In this document: positions 49,977 through 59,657 of the stretch, piece by piece
How positions within the stretch are numbered: position 1 is the first letter of the stretch
Layout of the letters: each line of letters opens with the position of its first letter
Source of the DNA: Deltaproteobacteria bacterium RBG_13_43_22
Lineage (GTDB): Bacteria; Desulfobacterota; RBG-13-43-22
Reading direction: 5' to 3'
DNA: 64,000 bases
Assembly (NCBI GenBank): GCA_001797675.1
Contig: MGQB01000023.1
Coordinates: 1-64,000, forward strand
Program-made: the position numbers and the translations under genes
Notes under the pieces: model-generated
Told to the model about the DNA's origin: nothing
Database searches by the model: none
The model's input: only the letters and a program-made list of their open reading frames with translations

Positions 49977-50966
49977 TTACCTTGCATGGAAGATTCCCCG
50001 CACCTTAGTGCGGGGAGCTTCAATTTTTTTACCTTCGATGAAAAGTGCTTCTATCTTCCCCTGCTCAATAAAATCTTTTTTCACCAGCAGGTAGTTCCCT
50101 TTTAAAATTTCTTCACGATCCAGACAGGCGGCGGACAAGATTTGCTCTAATGTTAATCCTGACTTCTTGAAAAGCTGCAATTCCTTAAAAAAAGATTCCC
50201 CCGATCTTACCCCCTTGGATCCGCTGTCGGTCCCGACCTGCAATTTCACCCCAATAGAGGCGGCATAATGAATGGTCTCCAGGTGATGATCCATAATATT
50301 TTCAAGATGTTTTTTCCCCTTTTCGGCCAGAGAAGATTCAATACTCAACAGGGCAAAGGCCGTGGGCGTCCAGGCCACATTTTTTTCAACCATCGAATGG
50401 AGGGTCTCCTCGCTGATAAAAAAACCATGCTCAACGGATGACACGCCGAAATCAACGGCCTGCCTGATCGCCCGGTACGTATTGGCATGACAGCATATCG
50501 GCAGGCCGTGAACACCTGCTTCTTCCTGAATAACCTTCCATTCATCCAAAGAAAAGCCGCCTTCCGTAACTGGTTTTTCTTCCCGAAGAGAAACGATTCC
50601 TGAATTGATCACCTTGAGAAAATCCACATTGGCCTTTACCAAGGTGTGAATGGTTGATTTTATTTCTTTCTTCCCGGAAACCCCTTTCCCAAGGAATCCA
50701 CCATAGGTCCCTTTTTTATAAAGAGCAAAACCGGCCGAGTGGATCTTTAAAGGATCTGAGCTTTTTCTATCTACTACCTCCCTGAATTTCAACCCACAAC
50801 CGCTTTTGTGCCCCATATCCGCCACTGCAGCAATTCCCCCGGAAAGAAATTGATCTGAAATGGCTTGGCAGTCAACAAGAGTCGATCGCTGCCCTTCGAT
50901 CATAAAGTGTACATGGGCGTCCTGAAAAGGGGGGATTTTCAAAAACCCTTTAACCCTCTTGAACAT
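49977..50966 (-). CDS. amidohydrolase-superfamily protein
   Basis: The 329-residue protein has the metal-binding DAHVHF motif near residue 17, a central HANTYRAIRQA, SSVEHGFFI, and a late VGTDSGSKG with the catalytic Asp. These are the signatures of the imidazolonepropionase/dihydroorotase-like group that hydrolyses C-N bonds using one or two metal ions. It is shorter than most (about 400) because the N-terminal beta domain is absent. Its start overlaps the stop of the upstream DUF442-like gene by one base, so the two are one unit. Its 3' end overlaps a hairpin at 49996-50015. Substrate is unknown. Confidence 0.82.
   Translation of the reverse strand: MFKRVKGFLKIPPFQDAHVHFMIEGQRSTLVDCQAISDQFLSGGIAAVADMGHKSGCGLKFREVVDRKSSDPLKIHSAGFALYKKGTYGGFLGKGVSGKKEIKSTIHTLVKANVDFLKVINSGIVSLREEKPVTEGGFSLDEWKVIQEEAGVHGLPICCHANTYRAIRQAVDFGVSSVEHGFFISEETLHSMVEKNVAWTPTAFALLSIESSLAEKGKKHLENIMDHHLETIHYAASIGVKLQVGTDSGSKGVRSGESFFKELQLFKKSGLTLEQILSAACLDREEILKGNYLLVKKDFIEQGKIEALFIEGKKIEAPRTKVRGIFHAR
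49996..50030 (+). terminator. GC-rich hairpin and T-run after the HD-GYP gene
   Basis: CCCCGCAC-CTTA-GTGCGGGG (49996-50015) is a perfect 8-bp stem with a tight loop, followed by AGCTTCAATTTTTTT. On the plus strand it should end HD-GYP transcripts. It also lies inside the last codons of the convergent amidohydrolase gene. The hairpin is REP-like and is preceded by TTGAACATGGATAGCGAGCG (49938-49957). Confidence 0.7.
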
Positions 50967-51439
50967 TAAACGATCCGTTTCCTTTTGTAATGAGTATAAA
51001 AATCCCGAATAAACCGCTTAATGTCTTTACGCCCTCTTAAAGAAATACCCAAGGTCTTTACGGATCGGAAAACTTCTTGATAAGGTTTCCCTTCCAAAAA
51101 TAAACCGGACAACAGGACCAGGCTGATCCCCAGAGTCTCGTCATCCGTATTGATGATCATGGGTTCTTGGCCATGCCGGACAAGGTATTTGAAAAAACGG
51201 ACCACCCAATCATCTTCAAGGTGACAACTCTCCAGATCACAGGACTCCACCGGGATATGTAGATAACTCAACCCTGCCGAACGAACCCGGCGTGCCAATC
51301 CTTTATCTTTGAGGGCCGCGGGCATAATATCCAAAACTTTTTGATAACCCTGCTGTCGGAGATTGGCTAAACCTTCCGGCTTGGGTTTTCCAATGAGGAT
51401 CATATCATTTTCGACTTTAACTTGTTTGAATAGATACAT
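50966..51439 (-). CDS. DUF442/phosphatase-like protein lacking the catalytic cysteine
   Basis: The 157-residue protein has the start of the beta-lactamase-hydrolase-like/DUF442 tyrosine-phosphatase fold (ILIGKPKPEGLANLRQQGYQ and VLDIMPA). The usual Cys-x5-Arg loop is replaced by MIINTDDETLGISL, so catalysis by a thiol is not possible. It may be a pseudoenzyme that binds phosphate. The ATG at 51439 follows GGGAGG and is preferred to 51544. It overlaps the amidohydrolase gene by one base, so translation is probably coupled. Confidence 0.7.
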   Translation of the reverse strand: MYLFKQVKVENDMILIGKPKPEGLANLRQQGYQKVLDIMPAALKDKGLARRVRSAGLSYLHIPVESCDLESCHLEDDWVVRFFKYLVRHGQEPMIINTDDETLGISLVLLSGLFLEGKPYQEVFRSVKTLGISLRGRKDIKRFIRDFYTHYKRKRIV

Positions 51440-51613
51440 AGTCAAACCTCCCGCTATTGTATTGACAATAATGTTTTTCTTTATTATTATAAAATTAAAA
51501 AGAATACAATGCTTTAAACATTCGGTCTTTGTCGTTTGCGGCACCTTGCCGAATCCGCCGCCGAGAAAAATGCCTTAGGCAGACGGCAAACAAGTACGGA
51601 GGAGGACATAGCT

Positions 51614-54307
51614 ATGATAAAACGACCCATCTTGACTTTGGTGTTGATCCTATTGGTTCTTTTCATTATCGGTTCCAGCCTCTTGGGATTCTACACCGAA
51701 TGGCTCTGGTTTAAATCCCTGGGATACACTTCGGTCTTCCTGCGTCTTATCAATTATAAATTGCTTTTGGGGGGCCTCTTCGGAATATTTTCCGCCCTCC
51801 TGTTTTATTTACACGGCCGCCTGGTGTTCCGTCTGGCTCATACCCCCTACCCTTTTAATACGGAAACCGTCCCCATTAATATCCCGGCTTGGCTGGAAGG
51901 GCGTCTCCAATCTTTCTTATTACCGGCGGCTATCCTGGTTGGAATTTTCATGGGTCTGGGCGCTGCCGGCCAATGGGAATCTTTCCAGCTTTTCCTCAAT
52001 ACCTTGCCTATTGGACAATCCGACCCTGTTTTCAAACTGGATATTTCCTTTTATCTGTTCCGTCTGCCCTTTTTACACTATATGAGCAGTTGGTTTGGAG
52101 GTCTGTGGTTTGTATCGCTCTTATCGGCCTTATTTATTATAGTTTTCAGGTTCCAATTCCAGGTCAGCCCCAAAGGGGTGATCCTTAAGCCCTGGGTAAA
52201 AAGTTACCTTTTTGCTGTCGTTGGGGTCCTTTTTCTCTTTTTGACCTACTATTTCTATCTTTCCCGATTCGACCTTCTCTTTACCGGCCGAGGGGTGGTG
52301 TTTGGTCCCGGCTTTGTGGATCAAAATTATCTCCTACCGGTTCTGGGCATCATGATCTTTATTTCCCTTTTGACTGGGCTGCTTTTTTTGTTTCAAGCTT
52401 TCAAGCCGGAAGGGCGCTGGATTTATGGGGTTCTGGCTTTTTTTGTTGGGGCCTATATCATCGGAATCTATCTCCTGCCTGGATTTGTTCAGCGTTTTAT
52501 TGTCACCCCCAATGAAATTCAAAGGGAATCTCCTTACCTTTCCCGGTACATACAAGGAACTCTTCAGGGATACGGTCTCGGTCAGGTGGAAGAACGTCAG
52601 TTGTCCGCAGAAACGACTTTGACACCGGCCTTGTTGGATGCCAACAGCCTGACGGTCAAAAACATTCGCCTCTGGGATCACCGTCCGTTATTGGAAACCT
52701 TTAGCCAGATTCAGGAGATCAGAACCTATTATAAATTTCTATCCGTGGACAATGATCGCTATTATATCAATAAGGAATATCGTCAGGTTTTGCTTTCCCC
52801 GCGGGAACTCTCCTATGCCGATCTACCCAGTAAAAACTGGATCAATGAACACCTTATTTATACCCACGGTTATGGTTTGACCCTCGGGGTGGTTAATCAG
52901 GTCACCCAGGAAGGGCTTCCGGCCCTGCTAATCCAGGATATACCGCCGGTTTCCAAAACCGACCTGAAGGTGGCTCAGCCGGAAATCTATTTCAGCGAGA
53001 TTGAAAATGATTATATCATCGTCAATAGCCGGCAAAAAGAGTTCAACTATCCTTCCGGGGATCAAAATGTCTTTGCCAGTTATCAGGGGAAAGGGGGCAT
53101 TCCCATCGGTGGTTTCTTAAAAAAAGCCCTCTGGTCTCTGCGGTTCGGCGCCTTTAAGATTTTACTTTCTTCGGATATATCCCCCCAAAGCCGCATCCTG
53201 TTTGACCGCTCCATTCGAACCCGGGTTCAAAAATTAGTCCCTTTCCTTCAGGTGGACCAGGATCCTTATATGGTAGTTTCGGGGGAAAGACTCTTCTGGA
53301 TACTGGATGCCTATGCGTTGTCCTCCAATTACCCCTATTCCCGGCCGGTCAAAAAAATAGGAAATTATATCCGAAACTCGGTAGTTGCTGTGGTCGATGC
53401 CTATGAAGGATCAGTCCAATTGTTCATCAAAGACGAGAAAGATCCATTGACCAAAGCCTACGCCCGAATATTTCCGGATATCTTCAAACCTTTGGAGGCG
53501 ATGGATCCGGACCTGAAAAGTCATTTACGGTATCCTCATTTCTTGTTTGACATCCAATCGCGGATCTACGCCACCTATCATATGACCAACCCCCAAACTT
53601 TTTACAATCGGGAGGACGTCTGGGAAATTCCGGCCAATCTGCAATCCATTAAGAAAGACATGGAGTCTTATTACACCATCATGCGTCTTCCCGGTGAAAA
53701 AAAGGAAGAATTTATTTTAATGATCCCTTTTACCCCCCAGAAAAAAGACAACTTGGCCGCCTGGATGTCCGTCAAATGCGATTTTCCGGATTTCGGGAAA
53801 TTTGTGGTCTATCGTTTTCCCAAGCAGCGACTGGTCTATGGTCCGAAACAGATCGAATCACGCATTAATCAAGATCCGGAAATTTCCCGACAGCTCTCCT
53901 TGTGGGACCAGCGTGGTTCCAATGTCACCCTGGGGACCCTCCTGGTCATCCCCATCGAGGAATCCCTGATTTACGTACAGCCTCTATATATCAAGGCTGA
54001 AACCGGTCAGATCCCGGAGCTCAAACGGGTCGTTGTGGCTTATGAAAACCAGATTGCCATGGAAGAAACTCTGGAAAAATCACTGGGGCAAATTTTTGGA
54101 CGGGAGACAAGAAGGCCTCGCGAAGAAACAAGCGCTCCACCCTTACCGACGGATAAAACCCAACCGGTCCAATCCTTGGGCAATCAGGCCTGGCAATATT
54201 ATCAAAAGGCCCGCAATGCCCTGAAGGAGGAAAACTGGACGGCCTATGGACAGGCCCTGAAGGATCTGGAACAGGTATTGATACAAATGAAGGGGGGGAA
54301 AAGGTAG
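51614..54307 (+). CDS. UPF0182-family membrane protein
   Basis: The 897-residue protein has seven or so membrane helices in the first 320 residues, among them TLVLILLVLFIIGSSLLGFY and VVGVLFLFLTYYFYLSRFDL, and a large soluble C-terminal part (about 330-890) with segments typical of UPF0182 such as WINEHLIYTHGYG, EIYFSEIENDYIIV and LRYPHFLFDIQ. No function is established for the family. ATG 51614 follows GGAGGAGG; the frame to 51536 is not supported. It ends two bases from mcmB, transcribed in the opposite direction. Confidence 0.9.
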   Translation: MIKRPILTLVLILLVLFIIGSSLLGFYTEWLWFKSLGYTSVFLRLINYKLLLGGLFGIFSALLFYLHGRLVFRLAHTPYPFNTETVPINIPAWLEGRLQSFLLPAAILVGIFMGLGAAGQWESFQLFLNTLPIGQSDPVFKLDISFYLFRLPFLHYMSSWFGGLWFVSLLSALFIIVFRFQFQVSPKGVILKPWVKSYLFAVVGVLFLFLTYYFYLSRFDLLFTGRGVVFGPGFVDQNYLLPVLGIMIFISLLTGLLFLFQAFKPEGRWIYGVLAFFVGAYIIGIYLLPGFVQRFIVTPNEIQRESPYLSRYIQGTLQGYGLGQVEERQLSAETTLTPALLDANSLTVKNIRLWDHRPLLETFSQIQEIRTYYKFLSVDNDRYYINKEYRQVLLSPRELSYADLPSKNWINEHLIYTHGYGLTLGVVNQVTQEGLPALLIQDIPPVSKTDLKVAQPEIYFSEIENDYIIVNSRQKEFNYPSGDQNVFASYQGKGGIPIGGFLKKALWSLRFGAFKILLSSDISPQSRILFDRSIRTRVQKLVPFLQVDQDPYMVVSGERLFWILDAYALSSNYPYSRPVKKIGNYIRNSVVAVVDAYEGSVQLFIKDEKDPLTKAYARIFPDIFKPLEAMDPDLKSHLRYPHFLFDIQSRIYATYHMTNPQTFYNREDVWEIPANLQSIKKDMESYYTIMRLPGEKKEEFILMIPFTPQKKDNLAAWMSVKCDFPDFGKFVVYRFPKQRLVYGPKQIESRINQDPEISRQLSLWDQRGSNVTLGTLLVIPIEESLIYVQPLYIKAETGQIPELKRVVVAYENQIAMEETLEKSLGQIFGRETRRPREETSAPPLPTDKTQPVQSLGNQAWQYYQKARNALKEENWTAYGQALKDLEQVLIQMKGGKR

Positions 54308-54308
54308 A

Positions 54309-54713
54309 CTATCGAGGTTTGATATTTTCTCGAACCCAATCGGCAATGCTGTCGAGAGAGGCCCCGGGAGTAAAGATTTCTTTGACCCCCATTTGTTTTA
54401 AGGAATGAATATCTTCCTCGGGGAAGATCCCGCCTCCAATCAAGGCAATATCTTCAGCCCCCTGGTCCTTGAGCAGTTCCAGGACCTGAGAGAATAAATA
54501 ATTATGGGCACCGGCCAGACTGGACAAGCCAATCAGGTCCACATCCTCCTGGATGGCAGCTTGAACGATCTGTTCCGGTGTCTGATGTAGTCCGGTATAG
54601 ACCACTTCAAACCCTGCATCCCTGAAGGCCCGGGCAATAATACGCGCCCCGCGATCGTGTCCGTCCAATCCGGGTTTTCCAACCAAAATACGGATCTTTC
54701 GTTCCTGGTTCAT
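54309..54713 (-). CDS. mcmB: methylmalonyl-CoA mutase, B12-binding small subunit
   Basis: The 134-residue protein is a stand-alone cobalamin-binding domain. It has [16 protein letters not shown] near residue 16, with the axial His in DxHxxG, then [13 protein letters not shown] and [13 protein letters not shown]. Together with McmA it forms adenosylcobalamin-dependent methylmalonyl-CoA mutase, which interconverts methylmalonyl-CoA and succinyl-CoA. It starts 41 bases after mcmA, behind AAAGGATGG, and is the last gene of the acyl-CoA block. Splitting the two domains over two genes is known in archaea and many anaerobes. Confidence 0.93.
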   Translation of the reverse strand: MNQERKIRILVGKPGLDGHDRGARIIARAFRDAGFEVVYTGLHQTPEQIVQAAIQEDVDLIGLSSLAGAHNYLFSQVLELLKDQGAEDIALIGGGIFPEEDIHSLKQMGVKEIFTPGASLDSIADWVRENIKPR

Positions 54714-54754
54714 AAATCATCCATCCTTTTAATTCCGCAATCCGAAATCAAAAA

Positions 54755-56431
54755 TCAGTAGATTCCTGGATCGCGATAGATACCGAACACTTTCCGGTAA
54801 ACATCGCAACATTCCTGCAAGGTGGCCTGTTCTTTTACGGCCTCGATCAGAAAAGGCATGACATTTTCCTGCCCGGCGCAGGCATCACCCAGACGATCCA
54901 GGCATTCCCGAACTTTTTTATTGTTCCGATTATTCTTGATCTCCTGGGTACGGGCAATCTGCCGGGATTCCAACTCCGGATCAATTTTCAAAATTTCAAC
55001 CGGAGGGGCCTCTTCCGTCTCATATTTATTGACTCCGACCATAATTTTTTCCCGCCGGTCGATCTGCTGTTGAAATTTATAGGCGGCATCGGCAATCTCC
55101 ATCTGTGGATAATGCCGTTCCAGGGCCTCGATCATGCCTCCCATCTCATCGATTCTCCGGATGTATTCCATCGCTTGGGTTTCCATTTCATTGGTCAAGG
55201 CTTCGACAAAATAGGAGCCTCCCAAGGGGTCAATGGAATGGGTCACCCCTGATTCTTCAGCAATGATCTGCTGGGTTCGTAAGGCGATCGTTGCCGCTTC
55301 TTCGGTGGGTATGGCCAGCACCTCATCCAAAGAATTGGTATGCAAGGATTGGGTCCCGCCTAATACGGCCGACAGGGCCTGAAGGGTCGTCCGGATCACA
55401 TTATTATACGGCTGCTGGGCGGTCAGGGAACATCCGGCCGTCTGGGTATGAAACCGCAGCCACCAGGACCGGGGATTATCGGCCTTAAACCGTTCTTTCA
55501 TAAACCGCGCCCACATCCTACGTGCGGCCCGGTATTTGGCGATCTCTTCAAAAAAATCACTGTGGGCGTTAAAGAAAAAAGAAAGGCGGGGGGCGAAATC
55601 ATCCACATTCAAACCCCGACCAATCGCCGCCTGAGTATAGGCCAAACCGTCGGCCAGGGTAAAGGCCAGTTCCTGAACGGCAGTGGAGCCGGCCTCCCGG
55701 ATGTGATAACCGCTGATACTGATGGTGTTCCAACGGGGGACCTCTTTGGTTCCGAATTCGACGGTGTCAATCACCAGCCTTACTGAAGGCCGGGGAGGAC
55801 ACATAAAAGTCTTCTGGGCAGCGAATTCTTTCAACATATCATTCTGAATAGTCCCACCCAGCTTTTTTCTGGGAATCCCCCTTTTTTCGGCCATGGCAAT
55901 ATACATGGCCCAGATCACCGAGGCCGGAGGATTGATGGTCATGGAGGTGGTAATCCGGTCGATAGGCAGACCCTTAAAGAGGATCTCCATATCTTCCAGG
56001 GTATCGATGGCTACCCCGCATTTTCCGCATTCCCCTCTGGCCATGGGGGAATCGGTATCGTATCCCATGAGGGTGGGCATATCAAAGGCCGTGGAAAGTC
56101 CGGTTTGACCCTGCTGCACCAGAAAGTGAAATCGTTTATTGGTATCCTCGGCCGAGCCCAATCCGGCAAACATACGCATGGTCCAGAGACGGCCCCGGTA
56201 CATGGAAGGCTGTACCCCGCGGGTGAAAGGATAGGAACAAGGAAAGGAAATATCCTTCTCGAAATCCATTTCCGATAGGTCTTCAGGGGTATAAAGGTCT
56301 TTTATCTCCAAATCCGAAACCGTGGAAAAACGTTTTTTCCGTTCCGGCATAAGGGAAAGCTGTGAAGATAATTCCCGTTGCCAGGCCCCTTTACCTTTTT
56401 TGACCTTATCTAGCTGGTCTTCTTTAAACAT
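54755..56431 (-). CDS. mcmA: methylmalonyl-CoA mutase, large (catalytic barrel) subunit
   Basis: The 558-residue protein is the substrate-binding TIM barrel. It has the [20 protein letters not shown] segment, [33 protein letters not shown] and the later [16 protein letters not shown] and [12 protein letters not shown] motifs. It lacks the C-terminal cobalamin domain found in fused enzymes of about 720 residues; that domain is mcmB. It begins two bases after cobO. Together with cobO and mcmB it makes a self-contained adenosylcobalamin mutase module for propionate or succinate turnover. Confidence 0.95.
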   Translation of the reverse strand: MFKEDQLDKVKKGKGAWQRELSSQLSLMPERKKRFSTVSDLEIKDLYTPEDLSEMDFEKDISFPCSYPFTRGVQPSMYRGRLWTMRMFAGLGSAEDTNKRFHFLVQQGQTGLSTAFDMPTLMGYDTDSPMARGECGKCGVAIDTLEDMEILFKGLPIDRITTSMTINPPASVIWAMYIAMAEKRGIPRKKLGGTIQNDMLKEFAAQKTFMCPPRPSVRLVIDTVEFGTKEVPRWNTISISGYHIREAGSTAVQELAFTLADGLAYTQAAIGRGLNVDDFAPRLSFFFNAHSDFFEEIAKYRAARRMWARFMKERFKADNPRSWWLRFHTQTAGCSLTAQQPYNNVIRTTLQALSAVLGGTQSLHTNSLDEVLAIPTEEAATIALRTQQIIAEESGVTHSIDPLGGSYFVEALTNEMETQAMEYIRRIDEMGGMIEALERHYPQMEIADAAYKFQQQIDRREKIMVGVNKYETEEAPPVEILKIDPELESRQIARTQEIKNNRNNKKVRECLDRLGDACAGQENVMPFLIEAVKEQATLQECCDVYRKVFGIYRDPGIY

Positions 56432-56433
56432 TT

Positions 56434-56970
56434 TTACCTCTCAATACCCACCCGGTCCGGAACCCCTTGGGCAAAATAATGTTTTTGGTTTTTCATTTCC
56501 GTGACCAAATCGGCCTTCTCCAAAACCATAGGGTCTGCATAGCGGCCGGTTAAAACCAGTTCCATCGAATCGGGTTTCAGGTTGATCAGTTCCAAAACCG
56601 CCTCAACCGGCAGGAGTCCAAAGGACACCGCCACATTGATTTCATCCAGAATTAAAATATCAATTGGATGGTCTAACATGATTTCCTTGGCATAATCCAA
56701 GGCCTTGAGGGCCAAAGCTCGATCCTCGGGATCGGGGCGGTCTTTCTCGATAAATCCTGAACGGCCCATGGGTTTAATCATCAGCAAAGGGGCCAGCTTT
56801 TCGGCGGCCACCAATTCCCCGGTTTGTTCTGGACCTTTCATGAATTGAATCATAACTACTTTATGGCCATGTCCTACAGCTCTGAAAGCCAATCCCAGGG
56901 CTGCCGTAGTCTTTCCTTTGCCGTCTCCGGTATAAACCTGGATCATGCCTTTTTGTTGATCTTCAGCCAA
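56434..56970 (-). CDS. cobO: cob(I)yrinic acid a,c-diamide adenosyltransferase
   Basis: The 178-residue CobA/CobO-type enzyme transfers adenosyl from ATP to cob(I)alamin. It has the Walker [15 protein letters not shown] near residue 14, [14 protein letters not shown], the [15 protein letters not shown] Walker B region and VLTGRYADP. It lies one base after an acyl-CoA dehydrogenase gene and two before mcmA, so it is co-transcribed with the mutase it supplies. Confidence 0.93.
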   Translation of the reverse strand: MAEDQQKGMIQVYTGDGKGKTTAALGLAFRAVGHGHKVVMIQFMKGPEQTGELVAAEKLAPLLMIKPMGRSGFIEKDRPDPEDRALALKALDYAKEIMLDHPIDILILDEINVAVSFGLLPVEAVLELINLKPDSMELVLTGRYADPMVLEKADLVTEMKNQKHYFAQGVPDRVGIER

Positions 56971-56971
56971 G

Positions 56972-58126
56972 TTAATTGCCCCCTAACAAGTTCCTGGCAA
57001 TCACCAGACGTTGAATCTCCGAGGTCCCTTCATAAAGGGTCGTCACCCGCGCATCCCGGGCCATCCGCTCCACCGGGAAATCGGCGGTATACCCATATCC
57101 CCCCAAAATCTGAACTGCGTTATAGCAGGCCCGGTTGGCCGCCTCGGAAGCCAAAAGTTTGCCCATGGAAGCCTCCCGGGTAAAGGGTCTGCCTGATTCT
57201 TTTAGAAAGGCGGCCCTGAGAACAAGCAATTGGGCAGCCGAAAGTTCGGTATAGGAATCGGCTATCATCCACTGAATGGCCTGGAAGTTGGAAATGGGCT
57301 GGCCGAATTGTTCCCGACTTTTTGCATAGTCCACCGCAAAGTCCATGGCTGCACGGCCGATGCCGATAGACATGGAACCGATCCCGATCCTTCCTCCGGC
57401 CAGTTCCATCAAGGAAATTCGAAAACCATCATCTATCGAACCGAGGAGATTCTCTTTGGGGATCCGACAACGGTCGAAGATGAGTTGATTGGTGCTGGAC
57501 CCCTTCTGACCCATCTTTTTTTCATCGGTTCCAACGATATAACCGGGGGTGTCTTTTTCGACCACGAAGGCGCTGATCCCCCGGCCTTTCGGCGCGTTCT
57601 TATTCGTCACCGCCCAGACTACAACCACCCCGGCATACTCAGCGCTGGAGATAAAAATCTTCTGTCCGTCCAGGATCCATTCATTCCCATCCAAGACAGC
57701 AGTGGTTTTTATCCCCGCCGGGTCCGATCCGGCACCGGGTTCGGTCAGACCGAAGGCTCCAGCCGGGTACTCGCCGGAACACAAAGGGGGAATATACTTT
57801 TTTTTGACCTCCCCGGTCCCGAATTCCAGTAATACTTCAGCCACCATATTGGTCACCGACATGGTTACCGCGGTGGCGGCACACCCGGCCCCGATCTCGG
57901 TCAGTGCCAGACTGTAGGCCACTACTCCGATTTGTGATCCCCCATAAGTCTCGGGAATATTCACACCCATTAGACCCAGATCAGCCATTTTTCTTAAACT
58001 GCCTTTTAAAATGGTCCTATCTTTAGTCTCATCCAAACGGGCGGCCTGAGGGGCTAGTTCGGTTCGTGAAAAATCCCGGCACATCTCCTGGATCATCTTT
58101 TGTTCTTCGGTCAGGGCGAAGTTCAT
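56972..58126 (-). CDS. acyl-CoA dehydrogenase 1
   Basis: The 384-residue flavoprotein oxidises acyl-CoA to enoyl-CoA and passes electrons to ETF. It has FGLTEPGAGSDPAGIKTTA, KIFISSAEYAGVVV, the SREQFGQPI signature, and the C-terminal LYEGTSEIQRLVIARNLLG, where the Glu in YEGT is the catalytic base. Full length for short-chain members. It lies one base before cobO. A closely related gene lies upstream at 58311, and the two are likely to act on different chain lengths or on branched acyl groups. Confidence 0.93.
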   Translation of the reverse strand: MNFALTEEQKMIQEMCRDFSRTELAPQAARLDETKDRTILKGSLRKMADLGLMGVNIPETYGGSQIGVVAYSLALTEIGAGCAATAVTMSVTNMVAEVLLEFGTGEVKKKYIPPLCSGEYPAGAFGLTEPGAGSDPAGIKTTAVLDGNEWILDGQKIFISSAEYAGVVVVWAVTNKNAPKGRGISAFVVEKDTPGYIVGTDEKKMGQKGSSTNQLIFDRCRIPKENLLGSIDDGFRISLMELAGGRIGIGSMSIGIGRAAMDFAVDYAKSREQFGQPISNFQAIQWMIADSYTELSAAQLLVLRAAFLKESGRPFTREASMGKLLASEAANRACYNAVQILGGYGYTADFPVERMARDARVTTLYEGTSEIQRLVIARNLLGGN

Positions 58127-58139
58127 TCTAAAAACCTTT

Positions 58140-58180
58140 TTTGGGGGGTGTAAGGTTCAAGGTTTACGGTGTAAGGTGAA
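58140..58180. repeat. phrase-like repeat, family D
   Basis: The words GGTGTAAGGTTCAAGGTTTA and GGTGTAAGGTGAAC lie between the two acyl-CoA dehydrogenase genes. Related words are found at 2333-2437, 5815-5848 and 30229-30325. The 184-base gap holds no gene. Confidence 0.5.
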
Positions 58181-58310
58181 CAACAAAAAGCCGGAAATAG
58201 GCTTTCTCTTGAACTTTTTTAGTCAATGAAGCAATATATCGATCACCCATTTCCCCATTTCTTCTCTGAATCTATCCTTGAATCTTATCCCTTCTAACGT
58301 GAACCCGAAT

Positions 58311-59459
58311 TTATTTTCCTTTAAGGATATTATTGGCAATGACGACTCTCATGATTTCGTTAGTGCCTTCGTAGATCTGGGTGATTTTTGCATCTCTCAT
58401 ATGACGTTCCATGGGGTATTCCTTGCAATACCCGTATCCGCCCAGGATCTGAACCCCTTCAATGGCCGCCTGCATAGCCGTGTCCGAGGCATACATCTTG
58501 GCCATGGCCGCTGCCTTTTCATAATGCTGGTGATGGTCTTCCATCCAGGCGGCGCGCAGAGTCAATAGTTCCGCTGCATCCAACCGGGTGGCCATATCAG
58601 CCAATTTCCATTGAATGGCCTGGAAGCTGGCGATCGGTTGACCGAATTGCTCCCGGGTCTTGGCATATTCAAGACCTTCCTCCAGGACGGCCCGGCCGAT
58701 TCCAATGGCCTGGGAGGCAATACCAATTCTTCCCCCATCCAAGGTGGTCAGCATCTGTTTGAACCCTTCTCCGGGTTTTCCCAGCAGGGCATCCCCAGGT
58801 AATCGAGCATTGTCAAAAATCATTTCCGCTGTTCCCGAGGCATTGATACCCATCTTTTCCTCCACCCTGCCCAAAGAATAGCCCGGGGTGTTTTCCAGAT
58901 CCACGATAAAGGAACTAATCCCTTTTGAGCCTTTTCCCTTGTCGGTGACTGCGGCCAAAACACAAAACCCGGCCACGTTTCCGCTAGTGATGAATTTTTT
59001 TTCGCCGTTGATAATCCATTCATTGCCATCCAGAACCGCCGTGGTCCGCATGCGGGCCGGGTCCGATCCAGCCCCGGCTTCGGTCAACCCGAAACAACCC
59101 AGTTTTTCTCCCGCGGCCACAGGAGTAAGGTACTTCTTCTTTTGTTCATGTGTTCCAAAAGCCATGACCGGGAAGCAATAAAGAGAGTTGTTCACCGACA
59201 TAATCGCCCCGGTGGAAGCACAGGCCTTGGAAATCTCGATCAAGGCCACTACATAGCTGACACAATCCATACCGCCGCCTCCATATTCCTCGGGAACGGC
59301 AATGCCCAGGAATTTGAGTTCGGCCAGCTTTTTACAGATCTCGGCCGGATGTTCATGCGTGGCATCCAAGCGGGCAGCGACGGGTTTGATCTCGGTCTCG
59401 GCAAATTTCCGGGCCATCTCCCGCACCATCTGCTGTTCTTCGGTTAAATTAAAATCCAT
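58311..59459 (-). CDS. acyl-CoA dehydrogenase 2
   Basis: The 382-residue protein is a paralogue of the gene at 56972. It has FGLTEAGAGSDPARMRTTA, KKFITSGNVAGFCVL, TREQFGQPIASFQA and IYEGTNEIMRVVIANNIL, with the catalytic Glu in YEGT. It has a MDFNLTEEQQMVREMARKFA start typical of butyryl-CoA dehydrogenases. GGAG precedes ATG 59459. It lies between a thiolase gene and the second dehydrogenase in one block, separated by repeat-filled gaps of about 190 bases. Confidence 0.93.
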   Translation of the reverse strand: MDFNLTEEQQMVREMARKFAETEIKPVAARLDATHEHPAEICKKLAELKFLGIAVPEEYGGGGMDCVSYVVALIEISKACASTGAIMSVNNSLYCFPVMAFGTHEQKKKYLTPVAAGEKLGCFGLTEAGAGSDPARMRTTAVLDGNEWIINGEKKFITSGNVAGFCVLAAVTDKGKGSKGISSFIVDLENTPGYSLGRVEEKMGINASGTAEMIFDNARLPGDALLGKPGEGFKQMLTTLDGGRIGIASQAIGIGRAVLEEGLEYAKTREQFGQPIASFQAIQWKLADMATRLDAAELLTLRAAWMEDHHQHYEKAAAMAKMYASDTAMQAAIEGVQILGGYGYCKEYPMERHMRDAKITQIYEGTNEIMRVVIANNILKGK

Positions 59460-59472
59460 ATCTTTATCTCCT

Positions 59473-59656
59473 TAATGCGCGTTGCGGGTTACGAGATACG
59501 GGATGCGGGTTATAGGTTCTGGGTGGTTTAATTGGTGCAGCGTGAATTGATTTTCGCGGTTTCTCATGCTACAAAATCCAAACTCAAAACGCTTACCTGT
59601 GCCTCAAAAGCAAATGATTTTTTACGAGAACCCCTAACCCGTAACTCGTACCTCTT
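59473..59656. repeat. phrase-like inverted repeat, family C, copy 2
   Basis: The words GCGCGTTGCGGGTTACGAG and GATGCGGGTTATAGG on one side face CCTAACCCGTAACTCGTACC on the other, 100 bases away. The same words occur at 10803-10896. The gap separates the dehydrogenase gene from the thiolase gene and holds nothing else. Confidence 0.6.
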
Positions 59657-59657
59657 T

